NCBI GenBank assembly: GCA_964555705.1
Contig: CAZKTN010000012.1
Span: 1 to 61,777, forward strand
Source: ZLKRG44 sp964555705
GTDB taxonomy: Bacteria; Planctomycetota; Phycisphaerae; Phycisphaerales; SM1A02
Direction of reading: 5' to 3'
Length of the DNA stretch: 61,777 nucleotides
Made by a program: the position numbers and the translations under genes. Positions 9,446-19,680 of this stretch are shown one piece after another. The number at the start of each line of letters is the position of its first letter. Position 1 is the stretch's first letter. The notes beneath the pieces are model-generated. The model was not told where the DNA came from and searched no databases. It was given only the letters and a program-made list of their open reading frames with translations.

Positions 9446-9817
9446 TCACTCGGGGTCGTAGGTGAGCTGGCTCCCGACCGTGTTGCCGGGGCCGACAAGC
9501 ACCACTCGCGGACGGTGCGTGCGGAACTCCTCATCCGTGAGGATGCAGAAGCTCATGATCAGCACGCGGTTGCCGACCTTCGTGAGGCGCGCTGCGGCGC
9601 CATTCACGCCGATCACGCCACTGCCGCGCTCGCCCTTGAAGACGTAGGTCTCGAAGCGGGCCATGCTGTCGACGTCAGCCACGAGCACCTTCTCGCTCAC
9701 GCGCATGCCGCACGCATCAAGAAGGTCAGGGTCGATGGTGATCGAGCCCATGTACTCGGGCTCGCAGAAGGTCACTGTCGCCCGGTGAATCTTGGCAAGG
9801 AGCGCGTGTCGAAGCAT
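9446..9817 (-). CDS. panD: Aspartate 1-decarboxylase proenzyme
   Basis: PanD converts aspartate to beta-alanine for pantothenate and CoA. The 123-residue product opens 'MLRHALLAKIHRATVT' with Lys9, and has the self-cleavage site Gly24-Ser25 in 'EYMGSITIDPD', which yields the pyruvoyl cofactor. 'FETYVFKGERGSG' and 'NGAAARL' are also conserved. The ATG at 9817 matches the family N-terminus; upstream codons in frame are not PanD-like. It lies 10 bases downstream of rsfS on the same strand. No other pantothenate gene is in the window. Confidence 0.95.
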   Translation of the reverse strand: MLRHALLAKIHRATVTFCEPEYMGSITIDPDLLDACGMRVSEKVLVADVDSMARFETYVFKGERGSGVIGVNGAAARLTKVGNRVLIMSFCILTDEEFRTHRPRVVLVGPGNTVGSQLTYDPE

Positions 9818-9827
9818 GGGGCACCGG

Positions 9828-10274
9828 TCACTGCGCGCTGCGGCGCGCACGAGGCCGTGGCGACGCTGCGGGATCCTTGTCGCCAGCCCCCGCACGCCAC
9901 TCGACGCGCGACGCATCCGACCACAGCCCCTCGAGGTCGTACCACTCGCGCTGCCCGGGCTCGAAGAGGTGCACCACGACATCCACGAAATCGGCGCAGA
10001 TCCAGCTCGAGCCCTCGTCGGCGGACACCCGCCACGGCGCGCTGGACTGGCTCTTGCCGAGCTTGGAGATCTCTGTCGCCACCGACTTCATCTGCCTGGG
10101 GCTTGTGCCGCTGGCGATCACCATGAAGTCGCACACCGGCGACCGGCCCTTCATGTCGAGCACGACCACGTCCGTGCACTTGAGTTCGGACGCAAGGCGC
10201 GCCGCCTCAAGCGCGAACGCTCGCGCGTCGCTCCCCGCATCCGCAGTGGAGCGCTTGGGCGCCGGAGTCTTCAT
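9828..10274 (-). CDS. rsfS: Ribosomal silencing factor RsfS
   Basis: RsfS binds ribosomal protein uL14 and blocks joining of the 50S and 30S subunits when nutrients are scarce. The core 'CTDVVVLDMKGRSPVCDFMV' followed by 'IASGTSPRQMKSVATEI' and 'FVDVVVHLFEPGQREWYDLE' is the full RsfS/YbeB/Iojap fold. An Arg/Ala/Pro-rich tail of about 20 residues extends past the usual end. It precedes panD and follows rpsU on the same strand. Confidence 0.93.
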   Translation of the reverse strand: MKTPAPKRSTADAGSDARAFALEAARLASELKCTDVVVLDMKGRSPVCDFMVIASGTSPRQMKSVATEISKLGKSQSSAPWRVSADEGSSWICADFVDVVVHLFEPGQREWYDLEGLWSDASRVEWRAGAGDKDPAASPRPRARRSAQ

Positions 10275-10319
10275 GTGAGGTGTTGGGCCAGACGCGATCC
10301 GCAGCGCAACGCGCCGCGG

Positions 10320-10586
10320 TCAGTTGCCGCGGCCACCGAAACCCGATGACGAGCCGCCGCTGCGACCGCCAGCGGAGCGAGGACCGCCCGTGCGCGCAGC
10401 ACCCATGGGACGCATGCCAGGCGGAAGCGGACGACGGGCCTCTCGGCGCTTGCGCTCGGAGGGCTTCTCGTAGTACTGGCGCTTCTTCACGTCCTTGGTG
10501 AGACCCTCCTTCTCGCACAGCTTCTTGAAGCGGCGGAGCATCTGCTCGGCGGTCTCGTTACCACGTGATTTCACCTTGATTGGCAT
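10320..10586 (-). CDS. rpsU: 30S ribosomal protein bS21 with Gly/Arg-rich extension
   Basis: bS21 sits near the anti-Shine-Dalgarno end of 16S rRNA and aids initiation. Residues 1-60 are a standard bS21: 'NETAEQMLRRFKKLCEKEGL' then 'VKKRQYYEKPSERKRREARR'. The last 25-30 residues are an added tail of Gly, Arg and Ser repeats ending 'GFGGRGN', resembling RGG-type RNA-binding tails. At 88 aa it is longer than the usual 60-70. It is followed by rsfS and panD on the same strand. Confidence 0.93.
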   Translation of the reverse strand: MPIKVKSRGNETAEQMLRRFKKLCEKEGLTKDVKKRQYYEKPSERKRREARRPLPPGMRPMGAARTGGPRSAGGRSGGSSSGFGGRGN

Positions 10587-10595
10587 GAGTCCCGC

Positions 10596-10624
10596 ATTAC
10601 ACCGCGGTCTGGGAGACGATGCAA
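10596..10624 (-). promoter_or_regulatory. Candidate sigma-70-type promoter for rpsU
   Basis: On the minus strand TTGCAT (10619-10624) and TGTAAT (10596-10601) are separated by 17 bases. The -10 box matches five of six consensus positions, the -35 only its first three. Predicted transcription would begin three to six bases before the rpsU ATG, giving a nearly leaderless message. This is a sequence guess only. Confidence 0.35.
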
Positions 10625-10679
10625 GGGGAAGAATCGGGCACGATTACCGGACGGACCCCTGCCCGCCTACCGTCTCGCT

Positions 10680-11333
10680 ATGCCCCTTGTGCTCGATGCC
10701 AGCAACATCCTGCATGTCACGGGGGTGCTGCCGCCCGAACTGGCGGGCCCTGACGAGCGCGGCCTGGTGGACCTGATCCGCGCCAGCCGGTGGCGCGGCG
10801 AGCGCATCTGGATGGTGTGCGATGGCGGCCGGCGCGCATCGACCTCCGAGTTCCACGACGGCGCCGTGCTGCATCATGCCGGCCCAGGATCCGATGCCGA
10901 CACAGTGATCGCCAAGCTCATCGAGACGTGCAGCCACCGCAACTCGCTCACTGTCGTCACCAGCGACCGGCGCGTAGCCGCACACGCGCGCCGACGCGAT
11001 TGCCGCACGATGCGGTCGGAGGAGTTCCTGGCCGCGCTCGCGCGTGACTGCGCCGGGCGTGCGGCGCCGCGCGCATCCGCAAAGACGACCGCAAGGACGG
11101 TCACGCGCGCGATTGCCAATGGCAGCGCACGTGCAGGCGCTAAGGGCACCGAAGATGCCGCCCGCATCGACACTGCGCAGGTCGCGGCGTGGCTCGCCTA
11201 CTTCGGGCTCTCAGGGAACCGTGCGACATCGATCGAGCAGGACGCCACCCACGCCGCCGAGCGCGAGGCCGCGAGGCTTGCGCGCGAGCTTGGGATCCGT
11301 GCCCGCGACGCTGCCCGCCGCCGCACGCGCTGA
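10680..11333 (+). CDS. NYN/PIN-fold nuclease-like protein (YacP family)
   Basis: The N-terminus 'MPLVLDASNILH' carries the first acidic residue of the NYN fold. 'WMVCDGGRR', 'GPGSDADTVIAKLIE' and 'TVVTSDRRVAAHARR' supply the other acidic positions expected for a metal-dependent ribonuclease of the YacP/Rae1 type. Rae1 cleaves mRNA in the ribosomal A site in Bacillus; whether that holds here is unknown. The C-terminal third is an Ala/Arg-rich extension. It is transcribed divergently from rpsU. The last codons and stop are partly duplicated just downstream. Confidence 0.75.
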   Translation: MPLVLDASNILHVTGVLPPELAGPDERGLVDLIRASRWRGERIWMVCDGGRRASTSEFHDGAVLHHAGPGSDADTVIAKLIETCSHRNSLTVVTSDRRVAAHARRRDCRTMRSEEFLAALARDCAGRAAPRASAKTTARTVTRAIANGSARAGAKGTEDAARIDTAQVAAWLAYFGLSGNRATSIEQDATHAAEREAARLARELGIRARDAARRRTR

Positions 11334-11370
11334 ACGCGCCGCACGCGCTGCCCGCCGCCGCGCGCGCTGA
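11309..11370 (+). repeat. Near-tandem duplication of the NYN gene's 3' end
   Basis: A 25-base block at 11309-11333, which contains the final codons and the TGA stop, recurs at 11346-11370 with one mismatch. The period is 37 bases. The second copy lies in the spacer before pdxH. Confidence 0.85.
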
Positions 11371-11395
11371 GCACGCTGCGCCATACGATCCGCGC

Positions 11396-12049
11396 ATGCC
11401 CGGACGCTCGCCCGCGAAGGTGCCTCCCGCCCCGATCGGCTTCACGCCGGTGCCGATGGACTTCGAGCGACCACCCACCGATCCCGTCGCGGAGTTCCGC
11501 CGCTGGTACGACGAGGCATGCAGGCTCCCGATGCCGAACCCAAACGCGATGACGCTTGCCACCGTCGACTCTGACGGCACGCCGAGCGCGCGCATCGTGC
11601 TGCTGCGCGGCATCGACGAGCGCGGCGCGCTCTTCTTCACCAACCGCCAGAGCCGAAAGGGCACCGCGCTCGAGTCTGTTCCGCGCGCGGCGCTGCTGTT
11701 CCACTGGGACCTGCTCGACCGCCAGATCCGCATCGAGGGCCGTGTGACGCACGCCACCGAGGCCGAAAGCGACGGCTACCACTCGTCTCGCCCGCGCGAG
11801 AGCCAGATCGGCGCGTGGGCCAGCGACCAGAGCAGGCCAGTCGCCTCGCGCGCGGCGTTCGAGGCGCGCATCGCCGAGACCAACTCGCGCTTTGGCGACG
11901 GACCAGTGCCGCGTCCGCCGCACTGGGGCGGCTACCGGGTGTCGCTCGACTCGATCGAGTTCTGGCAAGGACACCCCTACCGCCTTCACGACCGCGTCGT
12001 GTACGCGGCGCGCGCCGGCGGATGGTCGGTCACGCGGCTCTTCCCGTAG
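11396..12049 (+). CDS. pdxH: Pyridoxamine/pyridoxine 5'-phosphate oxidase
   Basis: PdxH oxidises pyridoxine or pyridoxamine phosphate to pyridoxal phosphate using FMN and oxygen. Typical blocks are present in order: 'PNAMTLATVDSDGTPSARIV', 'LLRGIDERGALFFTN', 'SRKGTALE', 'RQIRIEGRV', 'RPRESQIGAWAS', 'PPHWGGYRV' and the C-terminal 'RLFP'. The ATG at 11396 gives a length of 217 aa, normal for the family. It is convergent with dnaE with only 37 bases between stops. Confidence 0.94.
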   Translation: MPGRSPAKVPPAPIGFTPVPMDFERPPTDPVAEFRRWYDEACRLPMPNPNAMTLATVDSDGTPSARIVLLRGIDERGALFFTNRQSRKGTALESVPRAALLFHWDLLDRQIRIEGRVTHATEAESDGYHSSRPRESQIGAWASDQSRPVASRAAFEARIAETNSRFGDGPVPRPPHWGGYRVSLDSIEFWQGHPYRLHDRVVYAARAGGWSVTRLFP

Positions 12050-12050
12050 C

Positions 12051-12116
12051 TCAGTTCTCTACGGTCTCGCGCTCGCGGCGATCGATTCAGTTCTCTACGG
12101 TCTCGCGCTCGCGGCG
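12051..12116 (+). repeat. Perfect 30-bp direct repeat duplicating the dnaE 3' end and stop
   Basis: The 30 bases at 12051-12080 are identical to 12087-12116, with a 6-base spacer ATCGAT. The right copy is the real dnaE terminus, starting with its stop codon on the minus strand. The left copy repeats that tail in the gap before pdxH. Confidence 0.95.
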
Positions 12117-15100
12117 CTGCCACGGGCGGTCGCGCTCGCGGCGCTGCGGCACCCATCCGCCTCGCACGGTCACGCTGCCTGCGCCGGTGATCTCGCAGAT
12201 CTTCCGCAGCAGCGCGGAGTCAGGCACCACGCGGACGCCGCCCACCGTGATCGCCGCATCGGCGCCGTCGACGGGAAGCACCACGTCCACCTCAACCGGC
12301 CGGCCACGAAGGTTCGATGCGCTGTTGGCGGCCTGCTTCAGGGTGCCCGCGAGCATGCGCATCATCGGCGCCAGCAGCTCGTCGTCGTCCGCACCACCCA
12401 CCGGCAGCCGGATCTCGACGCGCGTCGCCAGATGTCGCGACGCATCCGCGATCGGGATGAGCTGGTCGACGATGATGCCCGGCTCCGCGCGGCTGCGGTC
12501 GACCGTGCCCACGATCATCAGCATCGCGTCGGACTGCAGCATCTCGCCATGCTGCGCGAAGGTGTCGGGGAAGAGCACGCACTCCGCTGTGCCGAGCTTG
12601 TCGACGATCGTCGCCATCGCCATGCGCCGGCCAGGCTGCGCGCCCCGCTGGCTCACCACATTCCTGACGCGGCCGATGATCCCCGCCATCACGACCGGCG
12701 CCTGCGCGGGCATCTCGCGGATGCGCACGCTGTCGGTGTTCGCGAACGACTCGGCCTCGCGGGACCACTCGTCAAGCGGATGTCCGCTGACGAAGAACCC
12801 CAGTGCCTCCTTCTCCTGCGCCAGCGCCTGCATGTGGGACCACGGCGCGGCCTTGCGCAGCGCGAGGCCTGATGCGCCCGGAGGGCCTGAGCCTGCACCA
12901 CCGCCGGCGCCGTTCGCGCCCGAGTCGCCGGCACCTGCAGGCAGCATGTCACCGAAGATCGACATCTGCCCATCCGCGCGGTCGCGCGCGCGCGACTGGC
13001 CTGCGCTCACCGCCTCGGGAATCGTCGCCAGCAGCGACGCGCGCTGCTCGAGCCCGTGCAGCCCGTCGAAAACGCCCGCCTTCACGAAGCTCTCGAGCGC
13101 GGCCTTGTTGACCGCGCGCAGGTCCACGCGCTCGCAGAAGTCGAAGATGTCGCGGAACGCACCGTGCGCGGCACGCTCGTCCATGATCGCGCGGATCGCG
13201 GACTCGCCGACGCCCTTGATCGCCTTGAGCCCGAACCGCACGTGCCCGTGAAGCGAGTCGTGCGGCTCGTCGGGCCCGAACACCACAGCGAAGTCCGCAT
13301 CGGAGAGGTTGATGTCGGGCGGACGCACCTCGACGCCCACATGCGGCCTCTCCGGTGTCGAGTCCGCCCACGCGATGCGCTTGCACTCCTCGAGGTAGAC
13401 CGACCACTCCTCCACCTTCTTGGCCTGGCTCTCGAAGCTCAGTACGGCCGCCATGTACTGCGCGGGGAAGTAGGTCTTCAGGTACGCGGTCTGGTACGCG
13501 ATGATCGCGTAGCCCGTAGAGTGGCTCTTGTTGAAGCCGTAGCGCGCGAATGGCAGGATGAGGTCGAAGATCTCGCCGGCGCGCGCCTCGCTCACCCCCT
13601 GCGCCACCGCGCCCTTCACGAAGTCCGCCCGCGCACCCGCGATCTGGTCCTCCTTCTTCTTGGAGATCGCCTTGATCACGCTGTACGCCGCGCGCAGCGG
13701 GATGCCGCCGAGGTGGTGAAGCACCTGCATCACCTGCTCCTGGTAGACCATGATGCCGTAGGTCTCGCCGACGAAGCGGTCGAAGATCTCGTGCACCGGA
13801 GGCACGCCCTCGCGCGCGTGCTTGCGCGCGCAGTACTGCGGGATGAAGTCCATCGGACCGGGCCTGAAGAGCGCGTTGGCGGCGATCAGGTCCTCGATGC
13901 GGTCGGGCTGCATGTCCACGAGCAGCCGGCGCATGCCCCCGGACTCGAACTGGAAGATGCCGCTCGTCTCGCCGCGGCGGAACATCGCCAGCACGCGCTG
14001 GTCATCGAGCGGGATGCGGTCGAGGTCAAGCGGATGCGACCGCCCCTCGCGCGCTCCGCGAGTGCGCGGGTCGAAGTCGGCGCCGCGCCCCACCGCCGCG
14101 AACACCGCGGCCTCCGGCATCGACTTCGCGATGAGCGACTTCGCGCGCTCGATCGTCGACAGCGTGCGCAGCCCGAGGAAATCCATCTTGAGGAGGCCGA
14201 CCTTCTCGCACGAGGGGCCATCCCACTGCGTCACGACCTCCTCGCCGCCGCCAGACGCACGGCAGAGCGGCACGATCTCGTCGAGCGGGCGCGTGGCGAT
14301 CACCACGCCGGCCGCGTGGATGCCCGCATGCCGCGCATGGTCCTCGAGCGCCTGCGCATGGCGGACGACCTTCGCGATCGTGGGATCGTTCTCCACCGCC
14401 TCCTTCAGCTTCGGCTCACGCTCGATCGCACGCTCGAGCGTGATGTCGAGCTCCGCGGGCACCATGTTCGAAAGCGCCTGGCCATCTGCGGGCGGAAGCC
14501 CCATCACGCGGGCAACGTCCTTCACTGCGGCCTTCGCCTTCAGCCGGCCGAAGGTGATGATCTGCGCCACGTGCCCGTACTTGGCGCGCACGTAGTCGAG
14601 CACCCGCGCGCGCCCATCCTGGCAGATGTCGATGTCGATGTCGGGATACTCGCTGCGGTCAGGGTCTGTGAAGCGCTCGAACAGGAGCCCGTACCGCTCG
14701 GGGCACGCATTGGAGAGCCCGAGCAGGTAGCCCGTCATCGTGCCCACGCCCGAACCACGCGCATTCGCCGGGATCCCCTGCTGCCGAGCCCAGTTCACGA
14801 AGTCCCACACGATGAGGAAGTAGGGCGAGATCGACTTTCCCGCGAGCACCGCAAGCTCGCGCTCGAGCCTCGCGCGGATCTGCGGCGTCACGCCGTCGGG
14901 ACCGTAGCGCCAGACCGCGCCGGCCTCCGCGAGCAGCCGCAGGGCACGGTCGCAAGTCTCCTTCACGCGCTCGCGCGAGCCGCCCGCAGACTCGTCGAAT
15001 GGCCTGAGCTCAAAGCGCCGGCAGTACGCCTTGAACCACTCGGTGAGGTCGCCGCCGGAGTATGCCGCGGGCTCCGTCGGCCCCTCCACGATCACCACGG

Positions 15101-16019
15101 GCGCGTGACTTCCGCCGCGCGGCAGCTCCACGTTGCAGCGCTCGGCAATGCGCACCGTGTTCTCCAGCGCCTCGCGCTCCTCGGGATCGGGGAAGAGAGC
15201 CTCCATCTCCGCGGGGCTCTTCACGTAGAGCGCCTCCGGGTAGCGGAGCCGGTCAGGCGCGTCCTTCGTGCGCGACATCGAGATGCAGCACAGCGTGTCG
15301 TGCACGTCGTGGTCCTCGGCGCGCAGGAAGTGCGCGTCGTTGTCGGCCACCAGCGGCAGCCCGAGCTCGCGCGCGAGCTTGCGCAGCAGCGGGTTGATGC
15401 GCTCCTGCTCCTCGATGTGGCGCTGCAGCTCGATGTAGAAGCGCGGCTGGCCCGCTGCGTCAGGACCGAAGGTGCGCGCGTGCCAGCGAGCCTCCTCCAC
15501 CGCGAGCGTCCAGTGCGCCTGCTGCCCGGTGCGCACGTAGTTCACCAGGTGGTGCGCGATCGACGAGCCGAGGTGCCCATTGATGGCGATGAGCCCCGCG
15601 TTCCACGCCTCGAGCGTGGACTTGTCCATCCTCGGCTTGTAGTAGAAGCCGTTGATGTAGGCGTCGCTCGAGAGCCGCAGCAGGTTCTGCCACCCCTGCA
15701 TGTCCTGCGCAAGCAGCACGAGATGGAATCCACCGTCCGCGACGCCCGTCGACGTGCGGTCGCGACGGTCGCCGGGCTGGCCGTCGCGGTCGGGCGCCAC
15801 ATACGCCTCGATGCCCAGGATCGGCTTGATGCCCGCCTTGCGCGCCGCGTCGTGGAACTCGAGCGCGCCATAGAGGTTGCCGTGGTCGGTGACCGCCACC
15901 GCATCCATCCCCAGCGCCTTCACGCGCTCGACGAGGTCTTCGATCTTGTTGCCGCCATCAAGCAGCGAGTACTCGCTGTGAAGATGAAGGTGGACAAATC
16001 CCTGTCCGGGCATCGGCAT
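12087..16019 (-). CDS. dnaE: DNA polymerase III alpha subunit
   Basis: This is the replicative polymerase subunit, 1310 aa. The N-terminal PHP domain starts 'FVHLHLHSEYSLLDGG' with 'VTDHGNLYGALEFHDAA' and 'NDAHFLRAEDHDVHD', so most PHP metal ligands look retained. The polymerase catalytic aspartates are in 'EYPDIDIDICQDGR'; 'ARGSGVGTMTGYLLGLSN' and 'QWDGPSCEKVGLLKMDFLG' are also diagnostic. A helix-hairpin-helix ('GLKAIKGVGESAI') and an OB domain ('MAGIIGRVRNVVSQ') follow. The C-terminus is Arg-rich. An insert near residue 1040 is Gly/Ala/Ser-rich and probably a linker. Confidence 0.97.
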   Translation of the reverse strand: MPMPGQGFVHLHLHSEYSLLDGGNKIEDLVERVKALGMDAVAVTDHGNLYGALEFHDAARKAGIKPILGIEAYVAPDRDGQPGDRRDRTSTGVADGGFHLVLLAQDMQGWQNLLRLSSDAYINGFYYKPRMDKSTLEAWNAGLIAINGHLGSSIAHHLVNYVRTGQQAHWTLAVEEARWHARTFGPDAAGQPRFYIELQRHIEEQERINPLLRKLARELGLPLVADNDAHFLRAEDHDVHDTLCCISMSRTKDAPDRLRYPEALYVKSPAEMEALFPDPEEREALENTVRIAERCNVELPRGGSHAPVVIVEGPTEPAAYSGGDLTEWFKAYCRRFELRPFDESAGGSRERVKETCDRALRLLAEAGAVWRYGPDGVTPQIRARLERELAVLAGKSISPYFLIVWDFVNWARQQGIPANARGSGVGTMTGYLLGLSNACPERYGLLFERFTDPDRSEYPDIDIDICQDGRARVLDYVRAKYGHVAQIITFGRLKAKAAVKDVARVMGLPPADGQALSNMVPAELDITLERAIEREPKLKEAVENDPTIAKVVRHAQALEDHARHAGIHAAGVVIATRPLDEIVPLCRASGGGEEVVTQWDGPSCEKVGLLKMDFLGLRTLSTIERAKSLIAKSMPEAAVFAAVGRGADFDPRTRGAREGRSHPLDLDRIPLDDQRVLAMFRRGETSGIFQFESGGMRRLLVDMQPDRIEDLIAANALFRPGPMDFIPQYCARKHAREGVPPVHEIFDRFVGETYGIMVYQEQVMQVLHHLGGIPLRAAYSVIKAISKKKEDQIAGARADFVKGAVAQGVSEARAGEIFDLILPFARYGFNKSHSTGYAIIAYQTAYLKTYFPAQYMAAVLSFESQAKKVEEWSVYLEECKRIAWADSTPERPHVGVEVRPPDINLSDADFAVVFGPDEPHDSLHGHVRFGLKAIKGVGESAIRAIMDERAAHGAFRDIFDFCERVDLRAVNKAALESFVKAGVFDGLHGLEQRASLLATIPEAVSAGQSRARDRADGQMSIFGDMLPAGAGDSGANGAGGGAGSGPPGASGLALRKAAPWSHMQALAQEKEALGFFVSGHPLDEWSREAESFANTDSVRIREMPAQAPVVMAGIIGRVRNVVSQRGAQPGRRMAMATIVDKLGTAECVLFPDTFAQHGEMLQSDAMLMIVGTVDRSRAEPGIIVDQLIPIADASRHLATRVEIRLPVGGADDDELLAPMMRMLAGTLKQAANSASNLRGRPVEVDVVLPVDGADAAITVGGVRVVPDSALLRKICEITGAGSVTVRGGWVPQRRERDRPWQRRERETVEN

Positions 16020-16030
16020 CGTTCTCCCGT

Positions 16031-17109
16031 TCAGGAGCCTACCGCACCGCCCAGCCTCTCGGCGCTGTCGCGGGTCTCGCCGTCAATCGCCTGCGAAAGG
16101 GCCTCGCGCAGCGTGCGCGCCATGGCGCCAGGCGCGCCGCCGCCCACCGTTGCGCCCTCGATGCCAACGACAGGCATGATTCCCCAGCTCGAGTTGCACA
16201 GGAAGATCTCGTCGGCGCCAAGCGCGTCGTCGATCGCCAGCGTCCGCACCTGGCACGCGATGCCCATGCGGCCCGCGATCTCGCGCACCACCGCGCGCGT
16301 GATGCCCGGAAGCACCGGCGACGGCAGCGCGCCCGCCTTCTCCTCGCCGCGCGCGATCGGCGTCAGGAGCTCTCCCTCGCGCACCAGGAAGATGTTGCTG
16401 ACGGCGCCGCACGCCAAATGATTGCTCGTCGTGAGGAACAGCGACTCCGCGCATCCGGCAGCGCTCGCGGCTTGAAGTTCGGACAGCCGCGGCCAGTACC
16501 AGAGCGTCTTGTGTCCTGCGAAGCGGTCGAATGGGTTGGTGCGGATGTCCGCGACCTTGATGCGCACACCGCGGCTGAAGAGCTCAGCCGGATAGCGCGT
16601 GGGCGCCTGCGCCACGACCATGATTGTGGGATCGGCCGGTCCGCTCCGTGCGCCGCTGAGCATGCTGAGGTCGCCGCCGGTGACCGTGAGCCGCACACGA
16701 GCCTCCGAGAGCTCGTTGCGCGCGACCGTCATCTCGATCGCTTCTGCGAGCGGCTCAAGCCTCAGCCCCTCAGCGAGCCGAAGCTCCGATGCGCTCGTCG
16801 CCAGCCGCTGCANNNNNNNNNNNNNNNNNNNNNNNNNNNNNNNNNNNNNNNNNNNNNNNNNNNNNNNNNNNNNNNNNNNNNNNNNNNNNNNNNNNNNNNN
16901 NNNNNNNNNNNNAGCCTCAGCCCCTCAGCGAGCCGAAGCTCCGATGCGCTCGTCGCCAGCCGCTGCAGGTGATCCATGACTCGGAACACTCGGCCGTGCC
17001 GCGCGGCCATCGTCTCGAAGAGACCCACTCCATGCTGGAACCCCGCGTCGAATGCGCTGATGCGCGCCTCGTCACGGTCGACAAACTTTCCGTTGAGCCA
17101 CACGACCAT
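16031..17109 (-). CDS. Class IV PLP aminotransferase (PabC/IlvE-like), interrupted by an assembly gap
   Basis: Removing the N run and one 55-bp flank joins 'LAEGLRLEPLAEAIEMTVAR' into a single frame from ATG 17109. The N-terminus 'VWLNGKFVDRDEARIS' and 'DAGFQHGVGLFETM' are class IV signatures. 'FAGHKTLWYWPRL' carries the likely PLP-binding lysine and 'GAVSNIFLVREGELLTP' the cofactor-phosphate loop. Candidates are aminodeoxychorismate lyase (folate) or a branched-chain/D-amino acid transaminase; sequence alone does not decide. It lies 11 bases upstream of dnaE on the same strand. Confidence 0.82.
16758..16812 (+). repeat. Left copy of 55-bp gap-flanking duplication, gap 2
   Basis: Identical to 16913-16967 across the N run; an unmerged contig overlap. 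Confidence 0.95.
16813..16912. other. Assembly gap 2, 100 N, spurious
   Basis: Exactly 100 N between identical 55-bp flanks inside the class IV aminotransferase gene. Collapsing it gives an intact protein, so no sequence appears to be missing. Confidence 0.9.
16913..16967 (+). repeat. Right copy of 55-bp gap-flanking duplication, gap 2
   Basis: Identical to 16758-16812. Confidence 0.95.
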
Positions 17110-17132
17110 CGCACGAGGGTATCCCCGCGCAC

Positions 17133-17585
17133 CTACGGCGACTGCACGTCCTCGACCCCGATCACCAGGATGATCGGGTCGCCCGCGCGCGCCACGAGCC
17201 GCACCCTAGTCGACGGCCCGCCCACTGCAGTCACGTAGGCCGTGTGCGTCGCCGCGCCGCCAGGCAGGGATACGTCGCCGTCCACCACGCTGACGCCGCA
17301 CGCCTCCGGCCCGGCCGCACGCACCGCCGCGGCCACCCGCCGCGCGAGCTCGTTCGCCACGATTGGCTCGCTCATCGCCAGCGCTGGCGGCACCGCCGTG
17401 GCATCGAGCGAAATCGCATCCACGATCTGGTCCATGAAGAGCTCGACCCTCGGCCGCTCGCGCTCGGCCGCTCGCGAGTTCCACCACGACAGCGCGCCGA
17501 ACACCGCCAGCACAATGATGGGCAGCACGATGAGCCTGCGTCGAGCCGCAAGCCTGTCTCGGCGCGCACCGTCGTCAGCGGGCAT
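17133..17585 (-). CDS. Membrane-anchored hypothetical protein (150 aa)
   Basis: A basic N-terminus ('GARRDRLAARRR') is followed by one hydrophobic helix ('LIVLPIIVLAVFGALSWW') at about residues 18-36. The rest is predicted outside the membrane, with strands such as 'CGVSVVDGDVSLPGG' and 'AYVTAVGGPSTRVRLVARAG'. This looks like a single-pass inner membrane protein with a small periplasmic domain. No family is recognised. It precedes the class IV aminotransferase on the same strand by 23 bases and diverges from the ABC-F gene. Confidence 0.6.
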   Translation of the reverse strand: MPADDGARRDRLAARRRLIVLPIIVLAVFGALSWWNSRAAERERPRVELFMDQIVDAISLDATAVPPALAMSEPIVANELARRVAAAVRAAGPEACGVSVVDGDVSLPGGAATHTAYVTAVGGPSTRVRLVARAGDPIILVIGVEDVQSP

Positions 17586-17647
17586 GGCTCTGGCGCTCCT
17601 TCACAGGTGACATCGCATGGACGATATGCGCACCCTAGGATCGTCGG

Positions 17648-19608
<1,961 letters not shown>

Positions 19609-19618
<10 letters not shown>

Positions 19619-19680
19619 CGCCTCGGGATGAATCGCCGCACATCGTGGCCGCGCCGCTCGAGCGCCACGCGTCGTGACGC
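19609..19680 (+). repeat. Short direct repeat of the ABC-F gene's 3' end
   Basis: The 13 bases CGCGTCGTGACGC at 19609-19621, spanning the TGA stop, recur exactly at 19668-19680. The second copy touches the stop of the convergent anti-sigma gene. It is short for GC-rich DNA but resembles two longer tail duplications at 11309 and 12051. Confidence 0.5.

Noticed and set aside
12087..16019. Long opposite-strand open frame over dnaE, starting near 13056
   Set aside because: High GC leaves antisense frames open. Its product is Arg/His/Val-rich with no domain, while dnaE motifs fill the other strand.
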